Assembly: GCF_031877795.1 (NCBI RefSeq)
Contig: NC_133942.1
Span: 3,410,001-3,474,000 of the forward strand
Source: Strix aluco
Taxonomy: Eukaryota; Chordata; Aves; Strigiformes; Strigidae
DNA: 64,000 bases
Reading direction: 5' to 3'
Program-made: the position numbers and the translations under genes
Notes under the pieces: model-generated
Seen by the model: only the letters and a program-made list of their open reading frames with translations
What the model was told of the DNA's origin: nothing
Database searches by the model: none
In this document: positions 1-12,069 of the stretch, one piece after another
Layout: every line of letters begins with the position of its first letter
Numbering within the stretch: position 1 is the first letter of the stretch

Positions 1-1570
1 TTGCCCCTGGGGACACAAAATGGGGCACACCAATCCAGATGTGGCCTCTGCAGTGCCAAGGGAAGGGCAACCCTCCCTCCCCTCAGCTTTCGACCAACAG
101 TTTGAGTTGGAAAAGACATTTTGAGATGACCCATGCCAACCATGGGTCCACCAAACAGGTCTGCTTTCACCTGAACAGGGGCTTGAGGCCTGCTCCCCAC
201 CCTACCAGCCAGAGGCTCTCACAGCTGAGCCTCCCAGGCCCACAAGTGGGCCACCAGATGACACTGAGGGTGCCAGCACTGGTGAGCGGTGAGAATAAAT
301 GGGAGGTTTGGATGACTTGGAGGGAGACAGTAGACAGCTTATGTTGGTGGAATAGTTTTGTCTGGATCTTTTTGCTAGCTCTGGCAAGCATTGTGCAATG
401 CCTGAGCATGGACCATAATACCACACAACCTGCAAAACTGATCATTTCCATCACTAGATGAAAATAGCTCTGATTCTCTTTCGGCTCTAGACGACGAGAG
501 TGGCGCTGAGTATATGGTATGGAGGTGATACATGTGGCAGTGCCTGTCTGCATGCAGAGCAAGGGTGGGAGGTGGTTGCAGTGGTGGTGGTGAGCATGAG
601 GAGCAGCTTGAGGAATGGTGTGTGCAGAGGACGTGAAGAAGGATTCCAGCCACTGTGTAATTTGGGTGTGCGGTGGGAGGAAGTCTATTCTTTGTGCAAT
701 GGTCCAAAGGCCTGTCTGTCTGGGCTGAAGTCACCCTGGAGACGCTGACCTACCCTCTCCAGGCTCCGGCATCGCAGAGACACCCTGAAGTTTACTGGAA
801 CTGCGTGTAACAATGCTCCTGGTAACTAAGAACTGAGACACCCTCATTGCTCTTGCAGCTTACGGCCCGTGGGCCAAGGCAAACACAAGGCGCCTCTCAT
901 AACTGGATTCTCTACCGAACGGGGACAAAGCTTCTCAAGTCTCTCACTCCAGGCTTGCTTCAAAGAAAAACAGCCATGCTCTTTGCTGTGCTGACAGTCA
1001 AAAGCCATCCTGGGCAGTGGGGTTGTATGTGGGGTTTGTGTTAGCACACGAGTTACAGACTCCCACTCTGTCATCAGCAGTCCTACGAGTAGGTGGAGTG
1101 AAGAACGGGAGGATCATGATTGCGCATGTCAGTTCCCTATGGAAATGCCCACCCTAACCTCATCTGGCACTCACACTGCCTACCTCCAGACATGAAAAGA
1201 GGTGCTTTTCTCCTTTCCTCTCCATACGCATGCCCTGGAATTTATTCCCACAGCACCATAGAAAAAGAGAGAAGTGCCATGACTGTTTTTCATACGATGT
1301 TTGTGAGCAAAAATTAAGAGGACCAAAATGCTCATTCAAACTATCTGTATTAAATACCTCAAGGAACAATGTGGCAACTGGCCCCACAGGCCCATGATCA
1401 GCAGGTTACAGATTCATGCTCAACGACTCTGAGGCTTTTTGGTGCTCTGCTATCAGTTGAGGGAGCTCTATCCCCAACTGGTGGTGAGCTCAGGACAGAA
1501 GTCAGTGCTCTTCCTTGCAGAGCAGAGGGTTAACTGAGGCAGGAGGAGAACAAACCACCACGGGTCTCCA
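1..1570. other. Array unit, non-genic part A (downstream of the keratin gene)
   Basis: Phases 1-1570 of each unit hold no recognised gene. Open frames up to 140 codons exist on both strands but resemble no known family and are broken in the diverged copies at 42305-42790 and 48180-48840. A GGT-rich stretch lies near 565-600. It separates the poly(A) site of one gene from the distal upstream flank of the gene to its left. Confidence 0.7.
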
Positions 1571-1586
1571 GCTGTGTTGCACAGTC

Positions 1587-1592
1587 TTTAAT
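1587..1592 (-). terminator. Poly(A) signal ATTAAA of keratin copy 1 (repeats every 4554 bp)
   Basis: ATTAAA on the minus strand about 425 bp past the stop codon. The equivalent sites of copies 2-9 are at 6141, 10695, 15249, 19803, 24357, 28911, 33465 and 38019. It is conserved in the inverted gene, which supports it as the true transcript end. Confidence 0.7.
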
Positions 1593-2017
1593 GAGAAGGA
1601 AGAAACGCAGTGGCACAGAACAGAGACCAAGAAACACATCTGCAGGGTTCAGGGAGGCACAGAGAATGGCCCGTTTCCCAAGGACAAGCTCCACACAAAG
1701 CGCTTGCCTTTTCCCATTCTGCTCTACCTGCTGGCCATCCCAGACCACCAAGAGCAGTCCTTAACTCCGGCACCCTCCCCGCAGCAGCAGGAGGTTCAGC
1801 AAAGCAGAAGAAAATGAGCCCTTTCTCGCTGAGTTCAGAGTGAAGCAGAGCGACAGGAGACACGGTGAGGACTGTCATGCAGTGAGGAGAAGTGAGCACA
1901 GGTCTCTTGGGCCAGGTGGAAGGAGAACACCCAGCCCGTCTGCAAGCAATGGCCACGCTCCCGCTGCTGAAAGTTCCTTGTCTTCCATCCTGCTCCAAAG
2001 GGGATGACCTGCCGCAT

Positions 2018-2335
2018 TCAGCAGTTCATACTGCAGAAGGGGGGAGGCAGACACAGCCCTGACCCTCCCAGGCCAAGGGAGCCCCCAGAAGAGATGGGAA
2101 CCCCCCCGGAGCTGAGGGAGCTCCCAACAGCAGCCGACAGAGAGGATCCCACGGCTGTGCTCTGGGGGAAAGAGGTGAGGATGGGGCCCGGCAGGGTCAC
2201 CACCACCGGGGAGGCCTGGATGGCCACCGTCGAGTCAGCGCAGCGGGCGACACAGGGCTCACTGCAGCTGCTTGCCAGTGGGGTTGGGCCAGAGGCACCG
2301 CAGGGGCGTGGGGGACAGGGTCTGCAGCAAGACAT
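2018..2335 (-). CDS. Feather-type corneous beta-protein (beta-keratin), array copy 1
   Basis: Encodes a 105-residue structural protein that would polymerise into the beta-sheet filaments of cornified avian skin appendages. It has a Cys-rich head (Cys 3, 4, 7, 12, 24, 28, 32), the family beta-core at about residues 34-67 containing [15 protein letters not shown] with prolines 43, 49, 51 and 57, then a Gly/Ser-rich segment (GVPISSGG at 78-85) and a tail ending [11 protein letters not shown] (Cys 95, 101, 105). No Lys, Tyr, Trp or His. The head motif [17 protein letters not shown] matches feather keratins, but the tail differs from the usual RRCLPC ending and the protein is slightly longer than the common 97-98 residues. 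The start is set by the splice acceptor at 2357-2358, 21 bp before the ATG; an in-frame Met further upstream lies in the intron. The coding region is one exon, as is usual for the family. Confidence 0.93.
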   Translation of the reverse strand: MSCCRPCPPRPCGASGPTPLASSCSEPCVARCADSTVAIQASPVVVTLPGPILTSFPQSTAVGSSLSAAVGSSLSSGGVPISSGGSLGLGGSGLCLPPPFCSMNC

Positions 2336-2356
2336 CTCTCGGTGAGGGAGGCAAAC

Positions 2357-2895
2357 CTGAAACACAGAGCAGGCAGGAAGCACCAAATTCAGTATCAGCC
2401 TGTCTCTCTTTTCCTCAGCTCTCTCTGTGGACACTGTATGCTTTAAAAGCTCAGACTGTGCCTACATCTCCCACGACCCTCATTGTGCCCTCCGAGTTGC
2501 ACGGTACAGGAAGGCTGACCCACGTAGGGATAGGACCCACCACAGTGGGTTTGAAGCACCCGTGGAAACACTGATCACAGCCCACCTCCAGAACGCGCAG
2601 TGCTGATCTTGAAGGCACTGGATGCACCTGGCCGTTTGGTTAGAGACCATCTGCTGCAGGTGCAAATTCTGGTGGGCAGGCCTCCCTGCAGCTGAGCCCC
2701 ATTGATTCCCTTCTGCTTGGAAGAACCCCCTCCTCCCAGGCCTCCCCAGCCACCTCCGCCAAGAGGGAAAGAGGTGACAGCCCTTCAACAGTTCTATTGC
2801 AGGCCCAGGCCGAGGCAGCCCAAGTGTCAACCTGAGCAGCCACCATGACAGCAGTTCAGCCCACAGAGAGAGAGATGCAGCGGACTCAGGCTTAC
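2357..2895 (-). other. 5'UTR intron of keratin copy 1 (representative)
   Basis: 539-bp intron with donor GTAAGC after exon 1 (ending at 2896) and acceptor TTTCAG before exon 2 (starting at 2356). The same interval recurs in every unit at +4554 steps and in the inverted gene at 45729-46267. Most variation between array units falls in or near this intron (phases 2406, 2596, 2634, 2656, 2733, 2804, 2808). Confidence 0.82.
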
Positions 2896-2955
2896 CTCGT
2901 TCCTCGAGGAAAGGGAGGCAAGAGAGGAGGATGCAGAGCCTGGAGCAGCGCAGGC

Positions 2956-2961
2956 TTTTAT
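2956..2961 (-). promoter_or_regulatory. TATA box of keratin copy 1
   Basis: ATAAAA on the minus strand, 60 bp upstream of the exon 1 donor (intron 2357-2895, GTAAGC at its start, TTTCAG at its end). Transcription should begin near 2930, giving an exon 1 of roughly 35 bases. A TATA box plus a short untranslated first exon and a 5'UTR intron is the standard layout of avian beta-keratin genes. Confidence 0.8.
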
Positions 2962-2969
2962 GCTGTGTC

Positions 2970-4554
2970 CCCGAGCCCCGTGGGGCCACAAACATTCCTT
3001 GCTCATGAAGCATCTGAACACCTAGCAGTTGTCGCTTGCTGAGGACTCGCTGGTGATTCAGCCCTTGCCTCTTTCATCCGAAATGTTGTGATCCCGCTTC
3101 ACACCACTGAACATCGAAACGATTCATCTGTGTCCCAGCTTCCTAAGTCCAATCAACTCAGTGGTCTCAGGCTAGTGTACAAGGGGATTTGAAGTGCGTT
3201 TGCATGATACAGATTGCCTTTGTCACTTTGCCTTCTTCATGGCGAGCATGGCCACCAGTCACAGTGAAATTGAGCTTTGAGGGACACCTCAAGTCAAGTG
3301 CTGTCAGTGCAGGCACTCCGGTTAACCCTGAGAGACATTTCCCCCCACGGGTCACGTAGACACACTGTGAGTAAGTTCAGGCAGCAGGGCAAGACGGCAC
3401 AATCCCCTATGGCGGGAGAAGAGACTCATCTCACCAGGGGTGAGGCAAAGCTCAACTCAACGGCAAAGTCCATTGTGGGCTGGAAGGATGTCCCCTGCGG
3501 GCAGGACTGATGGCCGTGAGGACCTTGCTTACGCTCATCAGGCTCTGCCACAGACTGGTGATGTGAGCAAAGCCGTGCCCACGTCCTTCCCTGAAGGAGA
3601 CCCACACGCAAATTGACCTGTTCTGCTCAGGGAGTTCATCCCAGAGGCCAGAGGCCACCATGGCCTGCTTTTGAGGGGAGGCTCGGGGCACGGAGCCAGG
3701 AGCTCCTGGCCCTTTACCCTGGGTCAGGGATGGGGTGGCCCATTCCATTCATTTCTGATTTCAAAGGGACATTGGATCAGTCTCCCAGAGCACTGGGAGT
3801 CATCGTGATGTGGAAGAGTCGGGAAAAACCCTCAGCTCCTGGCAAACATGAGTCACCCTGCTGTGGACTTCAGTGGACACGGTGGCCTGGTTCCCATGCG
3901 TGCCAGGGATACCAGAGCTCATAGCCCCAAAGTGCCGCCTTCCTCAAGGGTATTTCCACACATTTTAGCACCATTCCTGAATCAACTGGTGCTTCTCTGC
4001 AATCTCCTGCATTTTTTGTCTTCCGTGGCATGGTGGCTTTTGGTGGCTGCTCAGGGGCTCGTGTGACGCAGTGTCCCCCAGAACAACAAAGGTTGCAATG
4101 GGCCTCTGGAGGTCTTCTGCTCCGATCCACTGCTCTGTGCAGACCAAACTTCCCAGGTACCTCCGCAGGCTCTGGGCCTTGTCCTGTTGACTTCTGAACA
4201 CTGCCACTGTCAGAGAGGTCCCTGTCTCTTGAGTAGCTCTTCCAGGGCTGCACCGTGAGCTCTGTCACTGCTTTTCCCAAAAAGACATTTCCCTTGTTGC
4301 AACTTGTGGTTGTTGCCCCTTGCCCTTTTGCAGTGCACCTCTCAGGAGAGTCTGGCTCCATCCTTTCTCTAACCTCCTGGAGCTGGTGGGAGACAGCAGT
4401 TCCATTCCCTCCTCCCCACTTTGCTCATCTCCGCCAGGTTCCACAAACCTTGTGCCCTCGGCCTCACCCCATACGTCCCTCGCTCCAGCCCTTGCGTCCC
4501 GCCTGCTCCTCTGCCAGTACCTCTCTCCATGAGAGATCATCACCACCACCTCTC
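2970..4554. other. Array unit, non-genic part B (keratin 5' flank)
   Basis: Phases 2970-4554 lie upstream of the keratin promoter. No gene is recognised; the longest open frames (163, 134 and 119 codons) have no family resemblance. A diverged inverted version of phases about 3440-4230 survives at 43240-44235, where the frames are not kept. Regulatory elements of the keratin gene may be here, but none can be named. Confidence 0.65.
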
Positions 4555-6571
4555 TTGCCCCTGGGGACACAAAATGGGGCACACCAATCCAGATGTGGCC
4601 TCTGCAGTGCCAAGGGAAGGGCAACCCTCCCTCCCCTCAGCTTTCGACCAACAGTTTGAGTTGGAAAAGACATTTTGAGATGACCCATGCCAACCATGGG
4701 TCCACCAAACAGGTCTGCTTTCACCTGAACAGGGGCTTGAGGCCTGCTCCCCACCCTACCAGCCAGAGGCTCTCACAGCTGAGCCTCCCAGGCCCACAAG
4801 TGGGCCACCAGATGACACTGAGGGTGCCAGCACTGGTGAGCGGTGAGAATAAATGGGAGGTTTGGATGACTTGGAGGGAGACAGTAGACAGCTTATGTTG
4901 GTGGAATAGTTTTGTCTGGATCTTTTTGCTAGCTCTGGCAAGCATTGTGCAATGCCTGAGCATGGACCATAATACCACACAACCTGCAAAACTGATCATT
5001 TCCATCACTAGATGAAAATAGCTCTGATTCTCTTTCGGCTCTAGACGACGAGAGTGGCGCTGAGTATATGGTATGGAGGTGATACATGTGGCAGTGCCTG
5101 TCTGCATGCAGAGCAAGGGTGGGAGGTGGTTGCAGTGGTGGTGGTGAGCATGAGGAGCAGCTTGAGGAATGGTGTGTGCAGAGGACGTGAAGAAGGATTC
5201 CAGCCACTGTGTAATTTGGGTGTGCGGTGGGAGGAAGTCTATTCTTTGTGCAATGGTCCAAAGGCCTGTCTGTCTGGGCTGAAGTCACCCTGGAGACGCT
5301 GACCTACCCTCTCCAGGCTCCGGCATCGCAGAGACACCCTGAAGTTTACTGGAACTGCGTGTAACAATGCTCCTGGTAACTAAGAACTGAGACACCCTCA
5401 TTGCTCTTGCAGCTTACGGCCCGTGGGCCAAGGCAAACACAAGGCGCCTCTCATAACTGGATTCTCTACCGAACGGGGACAAAGCTTCTCAAGTCTCTCA
5501 CTCCAGGCTTGCTTCAAAGAAAAACAGCCATGCTCTTTGCTGTGCTGACAGTCAAAAGCCATCCTGGGCAGTGGGGTTGTATGTGGGGTTTGTGTTAGCA
5601 CACGAGTTACAGACTCCCACTCTGTCATCAGCAGTCCTACGAGTAGGTGGAGTGAAGAACGGGAGGATCATGATTGCGCATGTCAGTTCCCTATGGAAAT
5701 GCCCACCCTAACCTCATCTGGCACTCACACTGCCTACCTCCAGACATGAAAAGAGGTGCTTTTCTCCTTTCCTCTCCATACGCATGCCCTGGAATTTATT
5801 CCCACAGCACCATAGAAAAAGAGAGAAGTGCCATGACTGTTTTTCATACGATGTTTGTGAGCAAAAATTAAGAGGACCAAAATGCTCATTCAAACTATCT
5901 GTATTAAATACCTCAAGGAACAATGTGGCAACTGGCCCCACAGGCCCATGATCAGCAGGTTACAGATTCATGCTCAACGACTCTGAGGCTTTTTGGTGCT
6001 CTGCTATCAGTTGAGGGAGCTCTATCCCCAACTGGTGGTGAGCTCAGGACAGAAGTCAGTGCTCTTCCTTGCAGAGCAGAGGGTTAACTGAGGCAGGAGG
6101 AGAACAAACCACCACGGGTCTCCAGCTGTGTTGCACAGTCTTTAATGAGAAGGAAGAAACGCAGTGGCACAGAACAGAGACCAAGAAACACATCTGCAGG
6201 GTTCAGGGAGGCACAGAGAATGGCCCGTTTCCCAAGGACAAGCTCCACACAAAGCGCTTGCCTTTTCCCATTCTGCTCTACCTGCTGGCCATCCCAGACC
6301 ACCAAGAGCAGTCCTTAACTCCGGCACCCTCCCCGCAGCAGCAGGAGGTTCAGCAAAGCAGAAGAAAATGAGCCCTTTCTCGCTGAGTTCAGAGTGAAGC
6401 AGAGCGACAGGAGACACGGTGAGGACTGTCATGCAGTGAGGAGAAGTGAGCACAGGTCTCTTGGGCCAGGTGGAAGGAGAACACCCAGCCCGTCTGCAAG
6501 CAATGGCCACGCTCCCGCTGCTGAAAGTTCCTTGTCTTCCATCCTGCTCCAAAGGGGATGACCTGCCGCAT

Positions 6572-6889
6572 TCAGCAGTTCATACTGCAGAAGGGGGGAG
6601 GCAGACACAGCCCTGACCCTCCCAGGCCAAGGGAGCCCCCAGAAGAGATGGGAACCCCCCCGGAGCTGAGGGAGCTCCCAACAGCAGCCGACAGAGAGGA
6701 TCCCACGGCTGTGCTCTGGGGGAAAGAGGTGAGGATGGGGCCCGGCAGGGTCACCACCACCGGGGAGGCCTGGATGGCCACCGTCGAGTCAGCGCAGCGG
6801 GCGACACAGGGCTCACTGCAGCTGCTTGCCAGTGGGGTTGGGCCAGAGGCACCGCAGGGGCGTGGGGGACAGGGTCTGCAGCAAGACAT
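6572..6889 (-). CDS. Feather-type beta-keratin, array copy 2
   Basis: The predicted 105-residue protein is identical to copy 1. Gene structure is the same: acceptor just after position 6911, donor at 7448-7449, TATA at 7510. This unit shares the C at phase 2406 (intron) with units 1 and 9 and carries a private A at 7188 inside the 5'UTR intron. Neither change touches the coding exon or splice sites. Confidence 0.93.
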   Translation of the reverse strand: MSCCRPCPPRPCGASGPTPLASSCSEPCVARCADSTVAIQASPVVVTLPGPILTSFPQSTAVGSSLSAAVGSSLSSGGVPISSGGSLGLGGSGLCLPPPFCSMNC

Positions 6890-7509
6890 CTCTCGGTGAG
6901 GGAGGCAAACCTGAAACACAGAGCAGGCAGGAAGCACCAAATTCAGTATCAGCCTGTCTCTCTTTTCCTCAGCTCTCTCTGTGGACACTGTATGCTTTAA
7001 AAGCTCAGACTGTGCCTACATCTCCCACGACCCTCATTGTGCCCTCCGAGTTGCACGGTACAGGAAGGCTGACCCACGTAGGGATAGGACCCACCACAGT
7101 GGGTTTGAAGCACCCGTGGAAACACTGATCACAGCCCACCTCCAGAACGCGCAGTGCTGATCTTGAAGGCACTGGATGCACCTGGCCATTTGGTTAGAGA
7201 CCATCTGCTGCAGGTGCAAATTCTGGTGGGCAGGCCTCCCTGCAGCTGAGCCCCATTGATTCCCTTCTGCTTGGAAGAACCCCCTCCTCCCAGGCCTCCC
7301 CAGCCACCTCCGCCAAGAGGGAAAGAGGTGACAGCCCTTCAACAGTTCTATTGCAGGCCCAGGCCGAGGCAGCCCAAGTGTCAACCTGAGCAGCCACCAT
7401 GACAGCAGTTCAGCCCACAGAGAGAGAGATGCAGCGGACTCAGGCTTACCTCGTTCCTCGAGGAAAGGGAGGCAAGAGAGGAGGATGCAGAGCCTGGAGC
7501 AGCGCAGGC

Positions 7510-7515
7510 TTTTAT
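7510..7515 (-). promoter_or_regulatory. TATA box of keratin copy 2
   Basis: ATAAAA in the context of copy 1, unchanged. Confidence 0.78.
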
Positions 7516-10500
7516 GCTGTGTCCCCGAGCCCCGTGGGGCCACAAACATTCCTTGCTCATGAAGCATCTGAACACCTAGCAGTTGTCGCTTGCTGAGGAC
7601 TCGCTGGTGATTCAGCCCTTGCCTCTTTCATCCGAAATGTTGTGATCCCGCTTCACACCACTGAACATCGAAACGATTCATCTGTGTCCCAGCTTCCTAA
7701 GTCCAATCAACTCAGTGGTCTCAGGCTAGTGTACAAGGGGATTTGAAGTGCGTTTGCATGATACAGATTGCCTTTGTCACTTTGCCTTCTTCATGGCGAG
7801 CATGGCCACCAGTCACAGTGAAATTGAGCTTTGAGGGACACCTCAAGTCAAGTGCTGTCAGTGCAGGCACTCCGGTTAACCCTGAGAGACATTTCCCCCC
7901 ACGGGTCACGTAGACACACTGTGAGTAAGTTCAGGCAGCAGGGCAAGACGGCACAATCCCCTATGGCGGGAGAAGAGACTCATCTCACCAGGGGTGAGGC
8001 AAAGCTCAACTCAACGGCAAAGTCCATTGTGGGCTGGAAGGATGTCCCCTGCGGGCAGGACTGATGGCCGTGAGGACCTTGCTTACGCTCATCAGGCTCT
8101 GCCACAGACTGGTGATGTGAGCAAAGCCGTGCCCACGTCCTTCCCTGAAGGAGACCCACACGCAAATTGACCTGTTCTGCTCAGGGAGTTCATCCCAGAG
8201 GCCAGAGGCCACCATGGCCTGCTTTTGAGGGGAGGCTCGGGGCACGGAGCCAGGAGCTCCTGGCCCTTTACCCTGGGTCAGGGATGGGGTGGCCCATTCC
8301 ATTCATTTCTGATTTCAAAGGGACATTGGATCAGTCTCCCAGAGCACTGGGAGTCATCGTGATGTGGAAGAGTCGGGAAAAACCCTCAGCTCCTGGCAAA
8401 CATGAGTCACCCTGCTGTGGACTTCAGTGGACACGGTGGCCTGGTTCCCATGCGTGCCAGGGATACCAGAGCTCATAGCCCCAAAGTGCCGCCTTCCTCA
8501 AGGGTATTTCCACACATTTTAGCACCATTCCTGAATCAACTGGTGCTTCTCTGCAATCTCCTGCATTTTTTGTCTTCCGTGGCATGGTGGCTTTTGGTGG
8601 CTGCTCAGGGGCTCGTGTGACGCAGTGTCCCCCAGAACAACAAAGGTTGCAATGGGCCTCTGGAGGTCTTCTGCTCCGATCCACTGCTCTGTGCAGACCA
8701 AACTTCCCAGGTACCTCCGCAGGCTCTGGGCCTTGTCCTGTTGACTTCTGAACACTGCCACTGTCAGAGAGGTCCCTGTCTCTTGAGTAGCTCTTCCAGG
8801 GCTGCACCGTGAGCTCTGTCACTGCTTTTCCCAAAAAGACATTTCCCTTGTTGCAACTTGTGGTTGTTGCCCCTTGCCCTTTTGCAGTGCACCTCTCAGG
8901 AGAGTCTGGCTCCATCCTTTCTCTAACCTCCTGGAGCTGGTGGGAGACAGCAGTTCCATTCCCTCCTCCCCACTTTGCTCATCTCCGCCAGGTTCCACAA
9001 ACCTTGTGCCCTCGGCCTCACCCCATACGTCCCTCGCTCCAGCCCTTGCGTCCCGCCTGCTCCTCTGCCAGTACCTCTCTCCATGAGAGATCATCACCAC
9101 CACCTCTCTTGCCCCTGGGGACACAAAATGGGGCACACCAATCCAGATGTGGCCTCTGCAGTGCCAAGGGAAGGGCAACCCTCCCTCCCCTCAGCTTTCG
9201 ACCAACAGTTTGAGTTGGAAAAGACATTTTGAGATGACCCATGCCAACCATGGGTCCACCAAACAGGTCTGCTTTCACCTGAACAGGGGCTTGAGGCCTG
9301 CTCCCCACCCTACCAGCCAGAGGCTCTCACAGCTGAGCCTCCCAGGCCCACAAGTGGGCCACCAGATGACACTGAGGGTGCCAGCACTGGTGAGCGGTGA
9401 GAATAAATGGGAGGTTTGGATGACTTGGAGGGAGACAGTAGACAGCTTATGTTGGTGGAATAGTTTTGTCTGGATCTTTTTGCTAGCTCTGGCAAGCATT
9501 GTGCAATGCCTGAGCATGGACCATAATACCACACAACCTGCAAAACTGATCATTTCCATCACTAGATGAAAATAGCTCTGATTCTCTTTCGGCTCTAGAC
9601 GACGAGAGTGGCGCTGAGTATATGGTATGGAGGTGATACATGTGGCAGTGCCTGTCTGCATGCAGAGCAAGGGTGGGAGGTGGTTGCAGTGGTGGTGGTG
9701 AGCATGAGGAGCAGCTTGAGGAATGGTGTGTGCAGAGGACGTGAAGAAGGATTCCAGCCACTGTGTAATTTGGGTGTGCGGTGGGAGGAAGTCTATTCTT
9801 TGTGCAATGGTCCAAAGGCCTGTCTGTCTGGGCTGAAGTCACCCTGGAGACGCTGACCTACCCTCTCCAGGCTCCGGCATCGCAGAGACACCCTGAAGTT
9901 TACTGGAACTGCGTGTAACAATGCTCCTGGTAACTAAGAACTGAGACACCCTCATTGCTCTTGCAGCTTACGGCCCGTGGGCCAAGGCAAACACAAGGCG
10001 CCTCTCATAACTGGATTCTCTACCGAACGGGGACAAAGCTTCTCAAGTCTCTCACTCCAGGCTTGCTTCAAAGAAAAACAGCCATGCTCTTTGCTGTGCT
10101 GACAGTCAAAAGCCATCCTGGGCAGTGGGGTTGTATGTGGGGTTTGTGTTAGCACACGAGTTACAGACTCCCACTCTGTCATCAGCAGTCCTACGAGTAG
10201 GTGGAGTGAAGAACGGGAGGATCATGATTGCGCATGTCAGTTCCCTATGGAAATGCCCACCCTAACCTCATCTGGCACTCACACTGCCTACCTCCAGACA
10301 TGAAAAGAGGTGCTTTTCTCCTTTCCTCTCCATACGCATGCCCTGGAATTTATTCCCACAGCACCATAGAAAAAGAGAGAAGTGCCATGACTGTTTTTCA
10401 TACGATGTTTGTGAGCAAAAATTAAGAGGACCAAAATGCTCATTCAAACTATCTGTATTAAATACCTCAAGGAACAATGTGGCAACTGGCCCCACAGGCC

Positions 10501-11125
10501 CATGATCAGCAGGTTACAGATTCATGCTCAACGACTCTGAGGCTTTTTGGTGCTCTGCTATCAGTTGAGGGAGCTCTATCCCCAACTGGTGGTGAGCTCA
10601 GGACAGAAGTCAGTGCTCTTCCTTGCAGAGCAGAGGGTTAACTGAGGCAGGAGGAGAACAAACCACCACGGGTCTCCAGCTGTGTTGCACAGTCTTTAAT
10701 GAGAAGGAAGAAACGCAGTGGCACAGAACAGAGACCAAGAAACACATCTGCAGGGTTCAGGGAGGCACAGAGAATGGCCCGTTTCCCAAGGACAAGCTCC
10801 ACACAAAGCGCTTGCCTTTTCCCATTCTGCTCTACCTGCTGGCCATCCCAGACCACCAAGAGCAGTCCTTAACTCCGGCACCCTCCCCGCAGCAGCAGGA
10901 GGTTCAGCAAAGCAGAAGAAAATGAGCCCTTTCTCGCTGAGTTCAGAGTGAAGCAGAGCGACAGGAGACACGGTGAGGACTGTCATGCAGTGAGGAGAAG
11001 TGAGCACAGGTCTCTTGGGCCAGGTGGAAGGAGAACACCCAGCCCGTCTGCAAGCAATGGCCACGCTCCCGCTGCTGAAAGTTCCTTGTCTTCCATCCTG
11101 CTCCAAAGGGGATGACCTGCCGCAT

Positions 11126-11443
11126 TCAGCAGTTCATACTGCAGAAGGGGGGAGGCAGACACAGCCCTGACCCTCCCAGGCCAAGGGAGCCCCCAGAAGA
11201 GATGGGAACCCCCCCGGAGCTGAGGGAGCTCCCAACAGCAGCCGACAGAGAGGATCCCACGGCTGTGCTCTGGGGGAAAGAGGTGAGGATGGGGCCCGGC
11301 AGGGTCACCACCACCGGGGAGGCCTGGATGGCCACCGTCGAGTCAGCGCAGCGGGCGACACAGGGCTCACTGCAGCTGCTTGCCAGTGGGGTTGGGCCAG
11401 AGGCACCGCAGGGGCGTGGGGGACAGGGTCTGCAGCAAGACAT
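11126..11443 (-). CDS. Feather-type beta-keratin, array copy 3
   Basis: Protein identical to copy 1. The first unit with T at phase 2406, a state shared by units 3-8. Private changes are at 11704 (intron) and 12380 (upstream flank), and an A at 12793 is shared only with unit 5. All lie outside the coding exon, TATA box and splice sites. Confidence 0.93.
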   Translation of the reverse strand: MSCCRPCPPRPCGASGPTPLASSCSEPCVARCADSTVAIQASPVVVTLPGPILTSFPQSTAVGSSLSAAVGSSLSSGGVPISSGGSLGLGGSGLCLPPPFCSMNC

Positions 11444-12063
11444 CTCTCGGTGAGGGAGGCAAACCTGAAACACAGAGCAGGCAGGAAGCACCAAATTCAG
11501 TATCAGCCTGTCTTTCTTTTCCTCAGCTCTCTCTGTGGACACTGTATGCTTTAAAAGCTCAGACTGTGCCTACATCTCCCACGACCCTCATTGTGCCCTC
11601 CGAGTTGCACGGTACAGGAAGGCTGACCCACGTAGGGATAGGACCCACCACAGTGGGTTTGAAGCACCCGTGGAAACACTGATCACAGCCCACCTCCAGA
11701 ACGTGCAGTGCTGATCTTGAAGGCACTGGATGCACCTGGCCGTTTGGTTAGAGACCATCTGCTGCAGGTGCAAATTCTGGTGGGCAGGCCTCCCTGCAGC
11801 TGAGCCCCATTGATTCCCTTCTGCTTGGAAGAACCCCCTCCTCCCAGGCCTCCCCAGCCACCTCCGCCAAGAGGGAAAGAGGTGACAGCCCTTCAACAGT
11901 TCTATTGCAGGCCCAGGCCGAGGCAGCCCAAGTGTCAACCTGAGCAGCCACCATGACAGCAGTTCAGCCCACAGAGAGAGAGATGCAGCGGACTCAGGCT
12001 TACCTCGTTCCTCGAGGAAAGGGAGGCAAGAGAGGAGGATGCAGAGCCTGGAGCAGCGCAGGC

Positions 12064-12069
12064 TTTTAT
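12064..12069 (-). promoter_or_regulatory. TATA box of keratin copy 3
   Basis: ATAAAA, unchanged from copy 1. Confidence 0.78.

Noticed and set aside
39-461. 140-codon open frame repeated in all units
   Set aside because: No family resemblance, no splice or promoter context, and overlapping frames of equal length on the other strand. It persists only because the DNA is repeated.
2018-2434. Longer keratin reading with 33 extra N-terminal residues
   Set aside because: The extra part lies in the 5'UTR intron, upstream of a good acceptor; the shorter start fits the family MSC N-terminus.
2480-3013. 177-codon minus-strand frame across the keratin promoter and intron
   Set aside because: It covers the TATA box, exon 1 and intron of the keratin gene and is interrupted by single changes in units 4, 5, 6 and 9.
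3870-4361. 163-codon minus-strand frame upstream of the keratin gene, present in every unit
   Set aside because: Not kept in the diverged inverted copy at 43240-44235, and no recognisable domain.
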